Shown here one piece after another: positions 1 to 6,466 of a stretch of DNA of 15,265 bases. Under the pieces are notes generated by a model. The model was given only the letters and a program-made list of their open reading frames with translations. It searched no databases and was not told the DNA's origin. How positions within the stretch are numbered: the first letter of the stretch is position 1; each line of letters starts with the position of its first letter. Both the position numbers and the translations under genes were made by a program. The stretch is from an uncultured Devosia sp. (GTDB lineage Bacteria; Pseudomonadota; Alphaproteobacteria; Rhizobiales; Devosiaceae): assembly GCF_946479885.1 (NCBI RefSeq), contig NZ_CAMLHM010000074.1, forward strand, positions 1 to 15,265, read 5' to 3'.

Positions 1-764
1 ACGAGGCGCGCCGCCAGATCGATATCCTCGAGGATGGCGGCAAGATCGACCAGGAAACCCGCCTCTACGACCCCAAGACCGGCGAAACGCGGTCGATGCG
101 CTCCAAGGAAGAAGCGCATGACTATCGCTACTTCCCCGATCCGGACCTGCTGCCGCTCGAATTCGACGACGCCTTCGTTGCCGCCATGGCTGAAGGCCTG
201 CCGGAACTGCCGGACGAGAAGAAGGCGCGCTTCGTGGCCGATTACGGCGTCACCGTCTATGACGCCATGGTGCTGACGCTCGATCGCGAGACGGCCGACT
301 ATTACGAAACCTGCGTTGCCTTCGGCGGCACCAAGCGCGACGGCAAGGCGGTGGCGAACCTGCTCAATGCCGACGTGGCGGCCTTTGCCAACAGCCAGGG
401 TCTGGCCGTCTGGGAAACCCACCTCAAGCCGAGCCAGATCGCCGGCATCGTCGATCTCGTGGCAGCCGGAACCATTTCATCCAAGGGCGCCAAGGACTTG
501 TTGCAGGTCATCATCGCCGAGGAGCCTGAGGGTGAGCCGGCCGATATCGTCGAGCGCCGCGGCATGAAGCAGGTCACCGACATGGGAGCGATCGAGGCGA
601 TCGTCGACGAGATCATCGCCGCCAATCCCGACCAGGTCGCCAAGGTCATCGCCAAGCCGACCATGATCGGCTGGTTCGTCGGCCAGGCCATGAAAGCCTC
701 GGGCGGCAAGGCGAACCCGCAGGCGCTGAACGACCTGATGAAGAAGAAGCTCGGGATCGAGTAG
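1..764 (+). CDS. gatB: Aspartyl/glutamyl-tRNA(Asn/Gln) amidotransferase subunit B, 3' part
   Basis: This is the C-terminal part (about 253 codons, reading from position 3) of GatB. GatB is the tRNA-binding and kinase subunit of the GatCAB complex, which converts misacylated Glu-tRNA(Gln) and/or Asp-tRNA(Asn) to the amide form in the cytoplasm. The segment opens inside the conserved catalytic core: EARRQ, then [13 protein letters not shown], a hallmark of the family. It continues through a helical linker into the C-terminal YqeY-like tail domain (roughly the last 100-150 residues, from SSKGAKDLL to the end at KKKLGIE). The 5' end lies outside the window. The stop TAG is at 762-764, and only 10 nt separate it from the end of the convergent gene. 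The reading frame is intact with no sign of damage. The identification rests on sequence motifs and is secure. Confidence 0.97.
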   Translation, partial: EARRQIDILEDGGKIDQETRLYDPKTGETRSMRSKEEAHDYRYFPDPDLLPLEFDDAFVAAMAEGLPELPDEKKARFVADYGVTVYDAMVLTLDRETADYYETCVAFGGTKRDGKAVANLLNADVAAFANSQGLAVWETHLKPSQIAGIVDLVAAGTISSKGAKDLLQVIIAEEPEGEPADIVERRGMKQVTDMGAIEAIVDEIIAANPDQVAKVIAKPTMIGWFVGQAMKASGGKANPQALNDLMKKKLGIE

Positions 765-774
765 TCTCGACGGC

Positions 775-1353
775 TTACTGCTTGCCGACCGCCATTTCGG
801 CGCGGACTGCCAGGTCCGCGTCGAGAAACGCCTCTTCCGGCTCGGCGCCGACCGCATCGAAATAGCGGCTCATGAAGTTGCGGAACGCTGCGGCCATCGC
901 GATGTCGGCGATGTTGAGGTCGCTAAGCCCGACCGCACGGAGCCGGTCGATATCGGCCTTGGTGATTTTCGATGCATCGCGAGTGATCTGCTCGGCATAG
1001 GCCAGCATCTCGACTTGCTGCTCGCTAAGGCCGGCGCTGCGATAGTCGCGCTGCACGGCCAGCGCCTGATCGCGGCCCATCATGCCTGACAGGGTGCGGA
1101 AATAGACATGCGAGCAATAGCTCGAGGGCACGTATTTAGCCGCCACCAATGTGATGAGCCGGAAATTGAGCAGCCCGAGCGAGAACCCGTCGCGCATCTG
1201 ATGCAGTAGGTGTTCGACCGGAACGATCATGTCCGGGCGGGCTGACCAGCACTGTGTGGCTTGCATCACGCGTCCCATGCCAGCGATCTCGGCCTGGTAG
1301 AGCTCGGCGATATCGCCGGTTGCTTCCTCGGGCTCAACGGTCTTGATGAACAT
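775..1353 (-). CDS. Peroxidase-related / carboxymuconolactone decarboxylase-like (AhpD fold) protein
   Basis: A 192-residue protein beginning MFIKTVEPEEATGDIAELY, which matches the N-terminus of the uncharacterised peroxidase-related branch of the AhpD/CMD superfamily. Members are small all-helical cytoplasmic proteins; many use a CxxC or S-x-Y-C-x3-H motif in thiol-based peroxide reduction. Here the motif region is SSYCSH, with Cys80. The His sits two residues after the Cys instead of four, and Tyr84 occupies the usual His position. The first Cys of CxxC is Ser, so a two-cysteine AhpD mechanism looks impossible. The ATG at 1353 was chosen because GGGAG lies 7 nt upstream and the family N-terminus starts there. 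The open frame extends further upstream only by chance. The gene is last in a run of five minus-strand genes. The substrate is unknown. Confidence 0.8.
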   Translation of the reverse strand: MFIKTVEPEEATGDIAELYQAEIAGMGRVMQATQCWSARPDMIVPVEHLLHQMRDGFSLGLLNFRLITLVAAKYVPSSYCSHVYFRTLSGMMGRDQALAVQRDYRSAGLSEQQVEMLAYAEQITRDASKITKADIDRLRAVGLSDLNIADIAMAAAFRNFMSRYFDAVGAEPEEAFLDADLAVRAEMAVGKQ

Positions 1354-1414
1354 CGTGCTCTCCCGCGCTGGTTGCAGGCTGCCAGCATAACCCAACCAAC
1401 GGGAGCGCCAAAGC

Positions 1415-1597
1415 CTAGGGATTGGAGTCGTTGCCCGGCTCCGGCGGCAGGTTGGGGTCGACCGGTTCCTTCTCCCCGCGCCGCAGCGGCGAGGTATGTG
1501 GCCGTTCGGCATCGCCGGTCGGCAAGGCGACTGGCATGGGCGGCACCGGTTGGGGCGGGGCAGCCCTGTTCTTGTCCGAGTCGTATTTCTCGGCCAT
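1415..1597 (-). CDS. Small proline-rich hypothetical protein (second of a pair)
   Basis: A 60-residue hypothetical protein, MAEKYDSDKNRAAPPQPVPP at the start and rich in Pro, Asp and Glu throughout. It has no cysteine, no membrane segment and no signal peptide, and it is almost certainly disordered. I do not recognise a domain. Support for it being real: it starts only 3 nt after the stop of the preceding, similarly Pro-rich gene, GGAG lies about 10 nt upstream of the ATG, and the two products share composition. The 61 nt between its stop and the CMD-like gene hold no clear terminator, so that gene may lie on the same transcript. Function unknown. It could also be a chance open frame in GC-rich DNA, hence the moderate confidence. 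Confidence 0.5.
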   Translation of the reverse strand: MAEKYDSDKNRAAPPQPVPPMPVALPTGDAERPHTSPLRRGEKEPVDPNLPPEPGNDSNP

Positions 1598-1600
1598 GGC

Positions 1601-1819
1601 TCAGCTCCACGTCGGCGGCTGATCGGTACCGGGCCCCGGCGTCGGCGCCGGCTGGCCCGGGGTCGGGTCCTCGACCGGCTGCGGCGTATCGGGCAGTTCC
1701 TGTGGCGATGGAGGCACTGGATCGACCGGTTGCGGCTGTGCCGGCTCAGGTTGGGGCACGATTTCAGGGACCGGCCGCGGATCGATGTCGGGTTGAGGCT
1801 GGTTTGGCTCTTGGGTCAT
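1601..1819 (-). CDS. Small proline-rich acidic hypothetical protein (first of a pair)
   Basis: A 72-residue protein starting MTQEPNQPQPDIDPRPVPEI and ending PPTWS. Roughly a third of the residues are Pro, interspersed with Gln, Asp, Glu and Thr; there is no Cys and no hydrophobic segment. It is therefore probably an extended, disordered cytoplasmic peptide. The ATG at 1819 was chosen over an in-frame codon 12 codons upstream because a near-perfect Shine-Dalgarno AAAGGAG sits 6 nt before it. The gene lies 45 nt downstream of an EamA permease stop and 3 nt upstream of a second Pro-rich gene, which suggests translational coupling of the pair. Short Pro-rich open frames of this kind occur in many proteobacteria, but I know of no assigned function. 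Confidence 0.6.
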   Translation of the reverse strand: MTQEPNQPQPDIDPRPVPEIVPQPEPAQPQPVDPVPPSPQELPDTPQPVEDPTPGQPAPTPGPGTDQPPTWS

Positions 1820-1825
1820 GGGACG

Positions 1826-1832
1826 CTCCTTT
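1826..1832 (-). promoter_or_regulatory. Strong Shine-Dalgarno of the first proline-rich gene
   Basis: On the minus strand this reads AAAGGAG, 6 nt before the ATG at 1819. It decides the start of the 72-residue protein. The GGAG part can also pair with CTCC (minus-strand reading of 1835-1838) across a 5-nt loop, so the site may be partly hidden in a small hairpin. Confidence 0.6.
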
Positions 1833-1864
1833 GTGGAGGAACGTCCCGCCGCCATCTCTGTTCC

Positions 1865-2755
1865 TCAGGCTGCGGCGGGCGCCCGCCGCCGGACCAGCCG
1901 GCCATCCATGAAGATCAGGCCGACAAAGATCACGCCAATGCCCAGCATATGGGCCGGCTCGAACCGTTCATGCAGTACCAGCACCCCCAGCAGGATCGCC
2001 GAGATCGGCGTGATGAAGGTGTTGAGCGACAGGTTGGTGGCGCCGACCTTGGGCAGGAGCCAATAGACCAGCAGGAAGCTGAAGCTGGTGGAGAAGGCGG
2101 CAATGCCGAACAGGGCCCCCCAGGTCTCGAGGCGGGTGATAACGGGCACGCCGGTAAACAACAGCGCGATCGGGACCGAGACCAGGGCCGCAGCGGTCAA
2201 CGAGCACGTCGCCACGGCAGCCGAGTCGATGCTTTTGAACCGACGGGCATAGTTGAGCGTCAACGCGTAGCAGAGGGTAGCCCCCATGGCTGCCAGCAGG
2301 CCCAGCACCTGTGCCGACGCGCCCATGCCCAGTGATGGCAGCGCCAGGATGAAGGCACCAACAAAGCCGATGACGACGCCCACGACCTTGTTCCAGGTCG
2401 CCTTTTCGCCGCCTGGCCAGAGCTGGGAGACGATCACCGTGCTCATTGGGGTAAGGCCGTTGATGACGCCGACGATGGAGCTGGCAACGGTCTGCTCGGC
2501 GAAAGGGAAGAGCGAGAACGGAATGGCGTAGTTGAGAATGCCCAGCACCAGCAATTGCGCATAGATGCGCCAGTCATTGGGCAGGGTCTTGCGCATGGCC
2601 AGGAAATACACCCAGCAGATGGCCGCGCCGATGCTGACGCGACCGGCCGACACCCAGAGCGGACTGATCTCGCGGATCAGGATGGCGTTAAACAGGAACG
2701 AGCAGCCCCAGACGGCGCCGAGCAGGAAGATGAGCAGCCAGTAGCGCAAGGGCAT
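1865..2755 (-). CDS. EamA/DMT-family transporter (downstream copy of a tandem pair)
   Basis: A 296-residue inner-membrane protein of the drug/metabolite transporter superfamily, with two EamA repeats and about ten hydrophobic segments. The N-terminus MPLRYWLLIFLLGAVWGCSF carries the family's GxxWGxSF signature. The second repeat starts near the AMGATLCYALTLNYARR segment, and the C-terminus ends in an Arg-rich cytoplasmic tail (GRLVRRRAPAAA). Substrates in this family range from amino acids to purines and drugs and cannot be read from sequence. The ATG at 2755 has GGAGAA about 7 nt upstream. It follows the first EamA gene by 26 nt and aligns with it along its full length without gaps, so the two are tandem paralogues. 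The same frame stays open back to 3481 through the neighbour, but this is chance. Confidence 0.93.
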   Translation of the reverse strand: MPLRYWLLIFLLGAVWGCSFLFNAILIREISPLWVSAGRVSIGAAICWVYFLAMRKTLPNDWRIYAQLLVLGILNYAIPFSLFPFAEQTVASSIVGVINGLTPMSTVIVSQLWPGGEKATWNKVVGVVIGFVGAFILALPSLGMGASAQVLGLLAAMGATLCYALTLNYARRFKSIDSAAVATCSLTAAALVSVPIALLFTGVPVITRLETWGALFGIAAFSTSFSFLLVYWLLPKVGATNLSLNTFITPISAILLGVLVLHERFEPAHMLGIGVIFVGLIFMDGRLVRRRAPAAA

Positions 2756-2781
2756 GTCTAGTTCTCCGTTTGTGGTGCGGC

Positions 2782-3672
2782 CTATGCGGCAGCGCGGCGC
2801 CAGATTTTGCCGATACGGCCATCGATGAACAGCAGGCCGAGGAAGATCACCAGCATGCCGGCGACCTGGATAGGCAGGATGGTTTCGCCCAGCACGGTCA
2901 CCCCCAGGATGAGCGCCGAGATCGGGGCGATGAAGGTGGTCGTGGCGAAGTTGGTGGCGCCGACGCGGGGCAGGATGCGATACATGATCTGGAAGGTAAA
3001 GGCCGTCGACAGCAGGCCAATGGCCAGGGCGGCGCCCCAGGTTTCCGGCCTGACCATGACGGGGACGCCCTCGGACAGCAAGGCGATCGGCACGGCGATG
3101 ATGGCCGCCCCGGTCAAGGCGATCGAGGCGAAGGCTGTGGGCTCGACATGCTTGTAGCTGCGCGTGACGTTGAGCGTGACGGCATAGCACAGCGTGGCGC
3201 CAAGACAGGCAGCCACGGCCCAGAGTTGCGAATTTCCGCCGGAAGAGAGGGCAGGCGACACCAGCAGCGCGGCACCGGCAAAGCCGATGGCGACCCCGGT
3301 GAACTTGGTCCGTGTCGCCTTCTCGCCACCGATCCAGAAATGCGACATCACCGCCGTGACCATGGGCGTCAGGGCATTGATGATGGCGGCCACGCCACTG
3401 GCCAGGTGAGCCTGAGCCAGCGGAAAGAGGGCGAAGGGAATGGCATAGGCGACGACGCCGAGCAGCCCCAGCTGCAGCCACAGCACCGGGTCTCGCGGCA
3501 CGGGCTTACGAAGGGCAAGCATGGCCAGCCAGCAGCCGAGCGCGCCGATGCTCACACGGAAGCTGGTGACCCACAGCGGCCCGATCTCGCGGATCAGGAC
3601 GGCGTTGAAGATGAACGAGCACCCCCAAATCCCGCCCAGCAGGATGATCCAGAACCAGTCGCGCAAAGCCAT
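2782..3672 (-). CDS. EamA/DMT-family transporter (upstream copy of a tandem pair)
   Basis: A 296-residue inner-membrane transporter of the EamA/DMT type, starting MALRDWFWIILLGGIWGCSF, with two five-helix repeats and a short basic tail (GKIWRRAAA). It is the same length as the next gene and collinear with it. Conserved blocks are shared, such as NALTPM/NGLTPM, GGEKAT, GATLCYA, PRVGATN/PKVGATN and TFIxPISA. By eye about half the positions match, so the duplication is old. AAGGGGAA lies about 6 nt upstream of the ATG at 3672. The gene sits downstream of a strong terminator-like hairpin, so it probably has its own promoter in 3673-3756, though I see no convincing -35/-10 pair there. Substrate unknown. 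Confidence 0.93.
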   Translation of the reverse strand: MALRDWFWIILLGGIWGCSFIFNAVLIREIGPLWVTSFRVSIGALGCWLAMLALRKPVPRDPVLWLQLGLLGVVAYAIPFALFPLAQAHLASGVAAIINALTPMVTAVMSHFWIGGEKATRTKFTGVAIGFAGAALLVSPALSSGGNSQLWAVAACLGATLCYAVTLNVTRSYKHVEPTAFASIALTGAAIIAVPIALLSEGVPVMVRPETWGAALAIGLLSTAFTFQIMYRILPRVGATNFATTTFIAPISALILGVTVLGETILPIQVAGMLVIFLGLLFIDGRIGKIWRRAAA

Positions 3673-3756
3673 GGCGATTCCCCTTCGTCGCGCCGGACGC
3701 TACGCCCATGGAGAACAAAGGTCGAACCGATTTTGACGATGGATACGATCAAATCC

Positions 3757-3795
3757 GGTGATGGGCGGCGGGACCGATTCCCGCCGCGCATCACC
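3757..3795 (-). terminator. Strong hairpin after the metalloprotease gene (intrinsic terminator)
   Basis: Plus-strand arms are GGTGATG-G-GCGGCGGGA (3757-3773) and TCCCGCCGC-G-CATCACC (3779-3795) with loop CCGAT. That is 16 paired bases in a 17-bp stem, with one G-G mismatch on this strand. It begins 3 nt after the stop of the minus-strand metalloprotease gene. On that strand it is followed by GGATTTGATC, a short, imperfect T run. The position and stem strength suggest transcription termination before the EamA pair. The weak T run leaves open an mRNA-stabilising role. Confidence 0.7.
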
Positions 3796-3798
3796 ATC

Positions 3799-5196
3799 TC
3801 ATTGGAAGCGCTGCATAATCTCGCCGTCGATCCCCAGCTCCCTGAGGGTTTCGGGGACGATGGGCAGGGTCAGCTGTTCCAGATTGCGCTGTTGCAGCAG
3901 ATCGATGGCATTGCCGCGGATCGAGGGCAGCTGGTTGATCGCCGGCTCGAGCCCCTGATCCATCACCCGCAGGGCGAGGTCGGCGACCTCGATCTGGAAA
4001 TCGACCCCCAAAGCGGTTGAAACATCGGAGCGGCCGCTCGTTTCGACCTGCTGCGTTGCTATCTCGAGCGCGGCATCGGCAATGTCGGGCTGGCCTGTCA
4101 GAGCCGCCGCACGCAAGTAACTGCGGGCAATAAGGGGGGCATCCTCGTTGTTATTGGCGCGGCCCGCCGCCCGCTCGACATCAATGCCGGTCAGCAGGAA
4201 TGACGTTGCCAGGTCCCGGCCCGCGGCTTGACCGCGGATAATGAAAAAGGCGATCGCGTCGGGAATCGAGGTCTGCGCACGGAAGGCTCCGGGCGTGTCG
4301 AATCCGGCAGCCCGTTCCGCCAGGCCCATAAGCCGCTCGATATCGCCGGCATCGCCGCGCAGCCCGAGCACGAGCGCCGCTGGCGCCCAAAATTCATCAT
4401 TGGCACTTCCGAGCAGTTCCCGGATCTGAGCGACGTCCTCGGCCGTCAGGATATCGATCTGGGCAAAGGGAATACCTTCGGAAAAGCCATAGAGGAGGAA
4501 CTCCTCCATCGGCGAAAGCTCGACCTCGGGAGCCGGCTCTTCGGGCGCCACGAGGTCGGCTTGGCCGGATGCAAAGCTCGTATTCTTCAGCGCCGCGCAA
4601 TCGCTCTGGGTCAAAACCAGGCGCTTGGGATGGTTCATGCAATACATCATGTTGACGAAGCCGGCGAAGGACAGCCCGGCCGGTTGGTTCAGGGTGCATT
4701 GAGCGGTGGGCCAGGTGTGGCCCAGGCCCGCCTTGTGCCCGATTTCATGGATCAGGCTCCGCCCGGTCGGGTCGCCGCGATTGACCAGGATCAGCGGATT
4801 GTTGTTCGGGGCGGCGCAGCCGGCAAACTCGGTGCCGGCCGGCGACCCGGGCGGAACGACCGAATTGCCGCATACCTTGAGTTGGTCGATGACGAACACG
4901 TCGACGTCGAGCGCCTTGATCTGGTTCATCAGGGCGACACTGTCGATCAGCTTGGGGATCGTGGCGTGTTCGACCACATTGCCGGACCGGGCGACGGTGA
5001 CATCACAGGAAACATCGAAATCCTGGTTCTTGGTCTGGGCCAATGCCGACGAGGTGGCGGCCCAGCCATCATAGGTGCCGTTACTCACGGCTGCGCCCTT
5101 GGCCGTCAGTACGGAGGTACTGAACACCTTTGGCGCCGCAGTCACGGGAAAGACCAACACAGTCGAAACAACAACGCCCAAGATCATGGATCTCAT
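3799..5196 (-). CDS. Predicted exported metzincin-like zinc metalloprotease with helical C-terminal domain
   Basis: A 465-residue protein with an N-terminal signal peptide (MRSMILGVVVSTVLVF, likely cleavage after PVTA near residue 20), so it is probably periplasmic or secreted. Residues 150-160 read HEIGHKAGLGH, the full HExxHxxGxxH zinc site of metzincins (ligands His150, His154, His160; catalytic Glu151). A NMMYCMN segment at 182-188 fits the downstream Met-turn. Six cysteines (64, 109, 127, 167, 186, 200) all lie in the catalytic part, consistent with disulfides. After an acidic Pro-rich linker near 215-230, residues 230-465 are predicted helical, with a HEAT-like look around 255-295. I do not recognise a named family. 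The ATG at 5196 has a GGGGGG run 4 nt upstream; TTG at 5208 and ATG at 5187 are alternatives. The 209-nt gap after purN suggests separate control. Substrate unknown. Confidence 0.8.
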   Translation of the reverse strand: MRSMILGVVVSTVLVFPVTAAPKVFSTSVLTAKGAAVSNGTYDGWAATSSALAQTKNQDFDVSCDVTVARSGNVVEHATIPKLIDSVALMNQIKALDVDVFVIDQLKVCGNSVVPPGSPAGTEFAGCAAPNNNPLILVNRGDPTGRSLIHEIGHKAGLGHTWPTAQCTLNQPAGLSFAGFVNMMYCMNHPKRLVLTQSDCAALKNTSFASGQADLVAPEEPAPEVELSPMEEFLLYGFSEGIPFAQIDILTAEDVAQIRELLGSANDEFWAPAALVLGLRGDAGDIERLMGLAERAAGFDTPGAFRAQTSIPDAIAFFIIRGQAAGRDLATSFLLTGIDVERAAGRANNNEDAPLIARSYLRAAALTGQPDIADAALEIATQQVETSGRSDVSTALGVDFQIEVADLALRVMDQGLEPAINQLPSIRGNAIDLLQQRNLEQLTLPIVPETLRELGIDGEIMQRFQ

Positions 5197-5296
5197 CGCG
5201 CCCCCCAAGGCTCGGTTGTGCCAGACAATTTACTGGATGGGCGACAGAGTGCACCCGAAAAGTAATCGACGCAACACGCAGCGTTTAGAAATACTA

Positions 5297-5331
5297 CGAT
5301 CTTTATTTGATCGAACAGCGAAGCCTGTTCG
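5297..5331. repeat. Two abutting inverted repeats in the purN-metalloprotease gap
   Basis: The first repeat is CGATC-7 nt-GATCG (5297-5313), with an AT-only loop. The second is CGAACAG-6 nt-CTGTTCG (5312-5331), overlapping the first by two bases. They lie in an AT-richer island inside the 209-nt gap (5197-5405). On the minus strand the second hairpin comes first after purN, but no T run follows. They could be an operator, a weak terminator or a leader structure for the protease gene. I see no consensus promoter here. Confidence 0.35.
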
Positions 5332-5405
5332 GCCAAGATCGCTCGCCCAGGGCATACGGGGGACGATCAACCCGGTGAGCAGTCGCCCGGGTCGGTGAGA
5401 AGGGC

Positions 5406-5996
5406 CTAGGCCGGAAACCGGGCCTCGCCGCGAACCACCATGGCAAGAGCCCGGGGATAGGCCTTGTGTTCTTCCAGCAATATCCGCGCCGCGAGCGTGT
5501 CGGCGTCATCGCCCGGCTCGACCGGGACGCGGGCCTGGAGGATCGCCGGACCATCATCGAGGTCGGGGATAACCCAGTGCACGGTGCAGCCACTTTCGGC
5601 ATCGCCGGCGTCGAGGGCCTGCTGCTGTGGCTTGAGCCCCTTGTGGAGCGGCAGCAGGGAAGGGTGGATGTTGAGCATCCGACCCGTCCATTTCTGCGCG
5701 AAACCGGCGGAAAAGATACGCATGAAGCCGGCGAGGCACACATAGTCGGCATCCCAGCCGGCAAGGGTTTGGTCAATCACGGCATCGAAGTCTTCGCGGC
5801 TGGCGAAATCCCTGTGCGAGACGGCGACCGTGGGGACACGATGAGCCCGGGCAAAATCAAGACCCGGCGCATCCAGCTTGTTGGAGAACACACCCACGAT
5901 CTCGGCGGGATAATCGGCCGCCTCAGCAGCCTCGATCAGCGCCGACATATTGGAGCCGCGCCCGGAGATGAGAATGGCAACGCGCTTGCGGGTCAT
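5406..5996 (-). CDS. purN: Phosphoribosylglycinamide formyltransferase (GART)
   Basis: A 196-residue cytoplasmic enzyme that transfers the formyl group from 10-formyl-THF to GAR, the third step of de novo purine synthesis. The N-terminal Rossmann strand and phosphate-binding loop are seen as VAILISGRGSN (residues 6-16). The catalytic residues are present: Asn109 and His111 in LNIHPSLLP, and Asp147 in DLDDGP, matching the Asn-His-Asp triad of the E. coli enzyme. The length fits the family. The ATG overlaps the stop of the preceding kinase gene (ATGA), so translation is probably coupled. The gene is last in the purM-kinase-purN operon. A 6-bp stem (ACCCGG/CCGGGT, 5370-5392) lies 13 nt after the stop but lacks a T run, so termination is unclear. 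Confidence 0.97.
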   Translation of the reverse strand: MTRKRVAILISGRGSNMSALIEAAEAADYPAEIVGVFSNKLDAPGLDFARAHRVPTVAVSHRDFASREDFDAVIDQTLAGWDADYVCLAGFMRIFSAGFAQKWTGRMLNIHPSLLPLHKGLKPQQQALDAGDAESGCTVHWVIPDLDDGPAILQARVPVEPGDDADTLAARILLEEHKAYPRALAMVVRGEARFPA

Positions 5997-6466
5997 GGGT
6001 GAGGCTCCAGGGCAGGATCGTAAAGGGCGAACTCCGCCGCCGTCGGGCGCTCGATGGCGGCCGAATAGCTGCGAAGGTCTTCCAGGGTCAAGGGCGGGTT
6101 CTCACGGCCACGCGCCGTGACGCGACGATGGAGCACCTCGGGCGGCGCATCGAGAAAATGCAGTTCGGCCGTGGCGCCAACGGCACGGGCGCCCTCGCGC
6201 AGAGTATCACGCTCAGACCGGCCCCAGGTGCCCCATTCAATGATGGCGGTGCCGCCCAGACGCAGAACGTCCTGCGCCTGCTGCCATTGCAGGTCCTCGA
6301 TCCGCTTGCGCATCGCCGTATCCCAGATGTCGATGCCAAGGGCATCCATCCAGTCATCGGGCGAATAGATCGTGCCTCGATGGCGAGCCGCCAAAGCCCC
6401 TGCGAGCGTGGTTTTTCCAGTTCCAGGGAGGCCGCAGATCAGGATCAGGCGGCCGGGCTCGCCCAT
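5993..6466 (-). CDS. Small P-loop kinase (AAA_33-like) inside the purine operon
   Basis: A 157-residue P-loop NTPase of the small kinase type. Walker A is GLPGTGKTT (residues 12-20) after a hydrophobic strand. SPDDWMDALG (35-44) resembles the substrate-side segment of zeta-toxin and AAA_33 kinases. IIEWGTWGRSER (75-86) and VLHRRVTARGR (111-121) fit a Walker-B-like strand and the Arg-rich lid. The phosphate acceptor cannot be told from sequence: a metabolite or nucleoside, or an aminoglycoside-type molecule, are both possible. Its ATG follows the purM stop with no gap (TGAATG), and its stop overlaps purN by 4 nt, so it is made together with both purine enzymes. No antitoxin-like partner is next to it, so a toxin role is unlikely. 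Confidence 0.85.
   Translation of the reverse strand: MGEPGRLILICGLPGTGKTTLAGALAARHRGTIYSPDDWMDALGIDIWDTAMRKRIEDLQWQQAQDVLRLGGTAIIEWGTWGRSERDTLREGARAVGATAELHFLDAPPEVLHRRVTARGRENPPLTLEDLRSYSAAIERPTAAEFALYDPALEPHP

Noticed and set aside
1865..3481. Minus-strand open frame of 538 codons that could suggest a larger fused transporter
   Set aside because: The upstream half is a different frame of the first EamA gene, with Arg/His-rich nonsense. The real protein starts at 2755 with a good SD and the family N-terminus.
2770..4020. Plus-strand open frame of 416 codons opposite the EamA gene
   Set aside because: Gln/Asp/Gly/His-rich shadow of GC-rich coding DNA that crosses two genes and the terminator hairpin. 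No domain and no SD.
5370..5392. ACCCGG/CCGGGT stem as a purN terminator
   Set aside because: Only 6 bp with an 11-nt loop and no T run on the minus strand; not strong enough to call.
5993..6466. Zeta-toxin-like reading of the P-loop kinase, as part of a toxin-antitoxin pair
   Set aside because: The neighbours are purM and purN with coupled translation, there is no small antitoxin frame, and the protein is shorter than zeta toxins.
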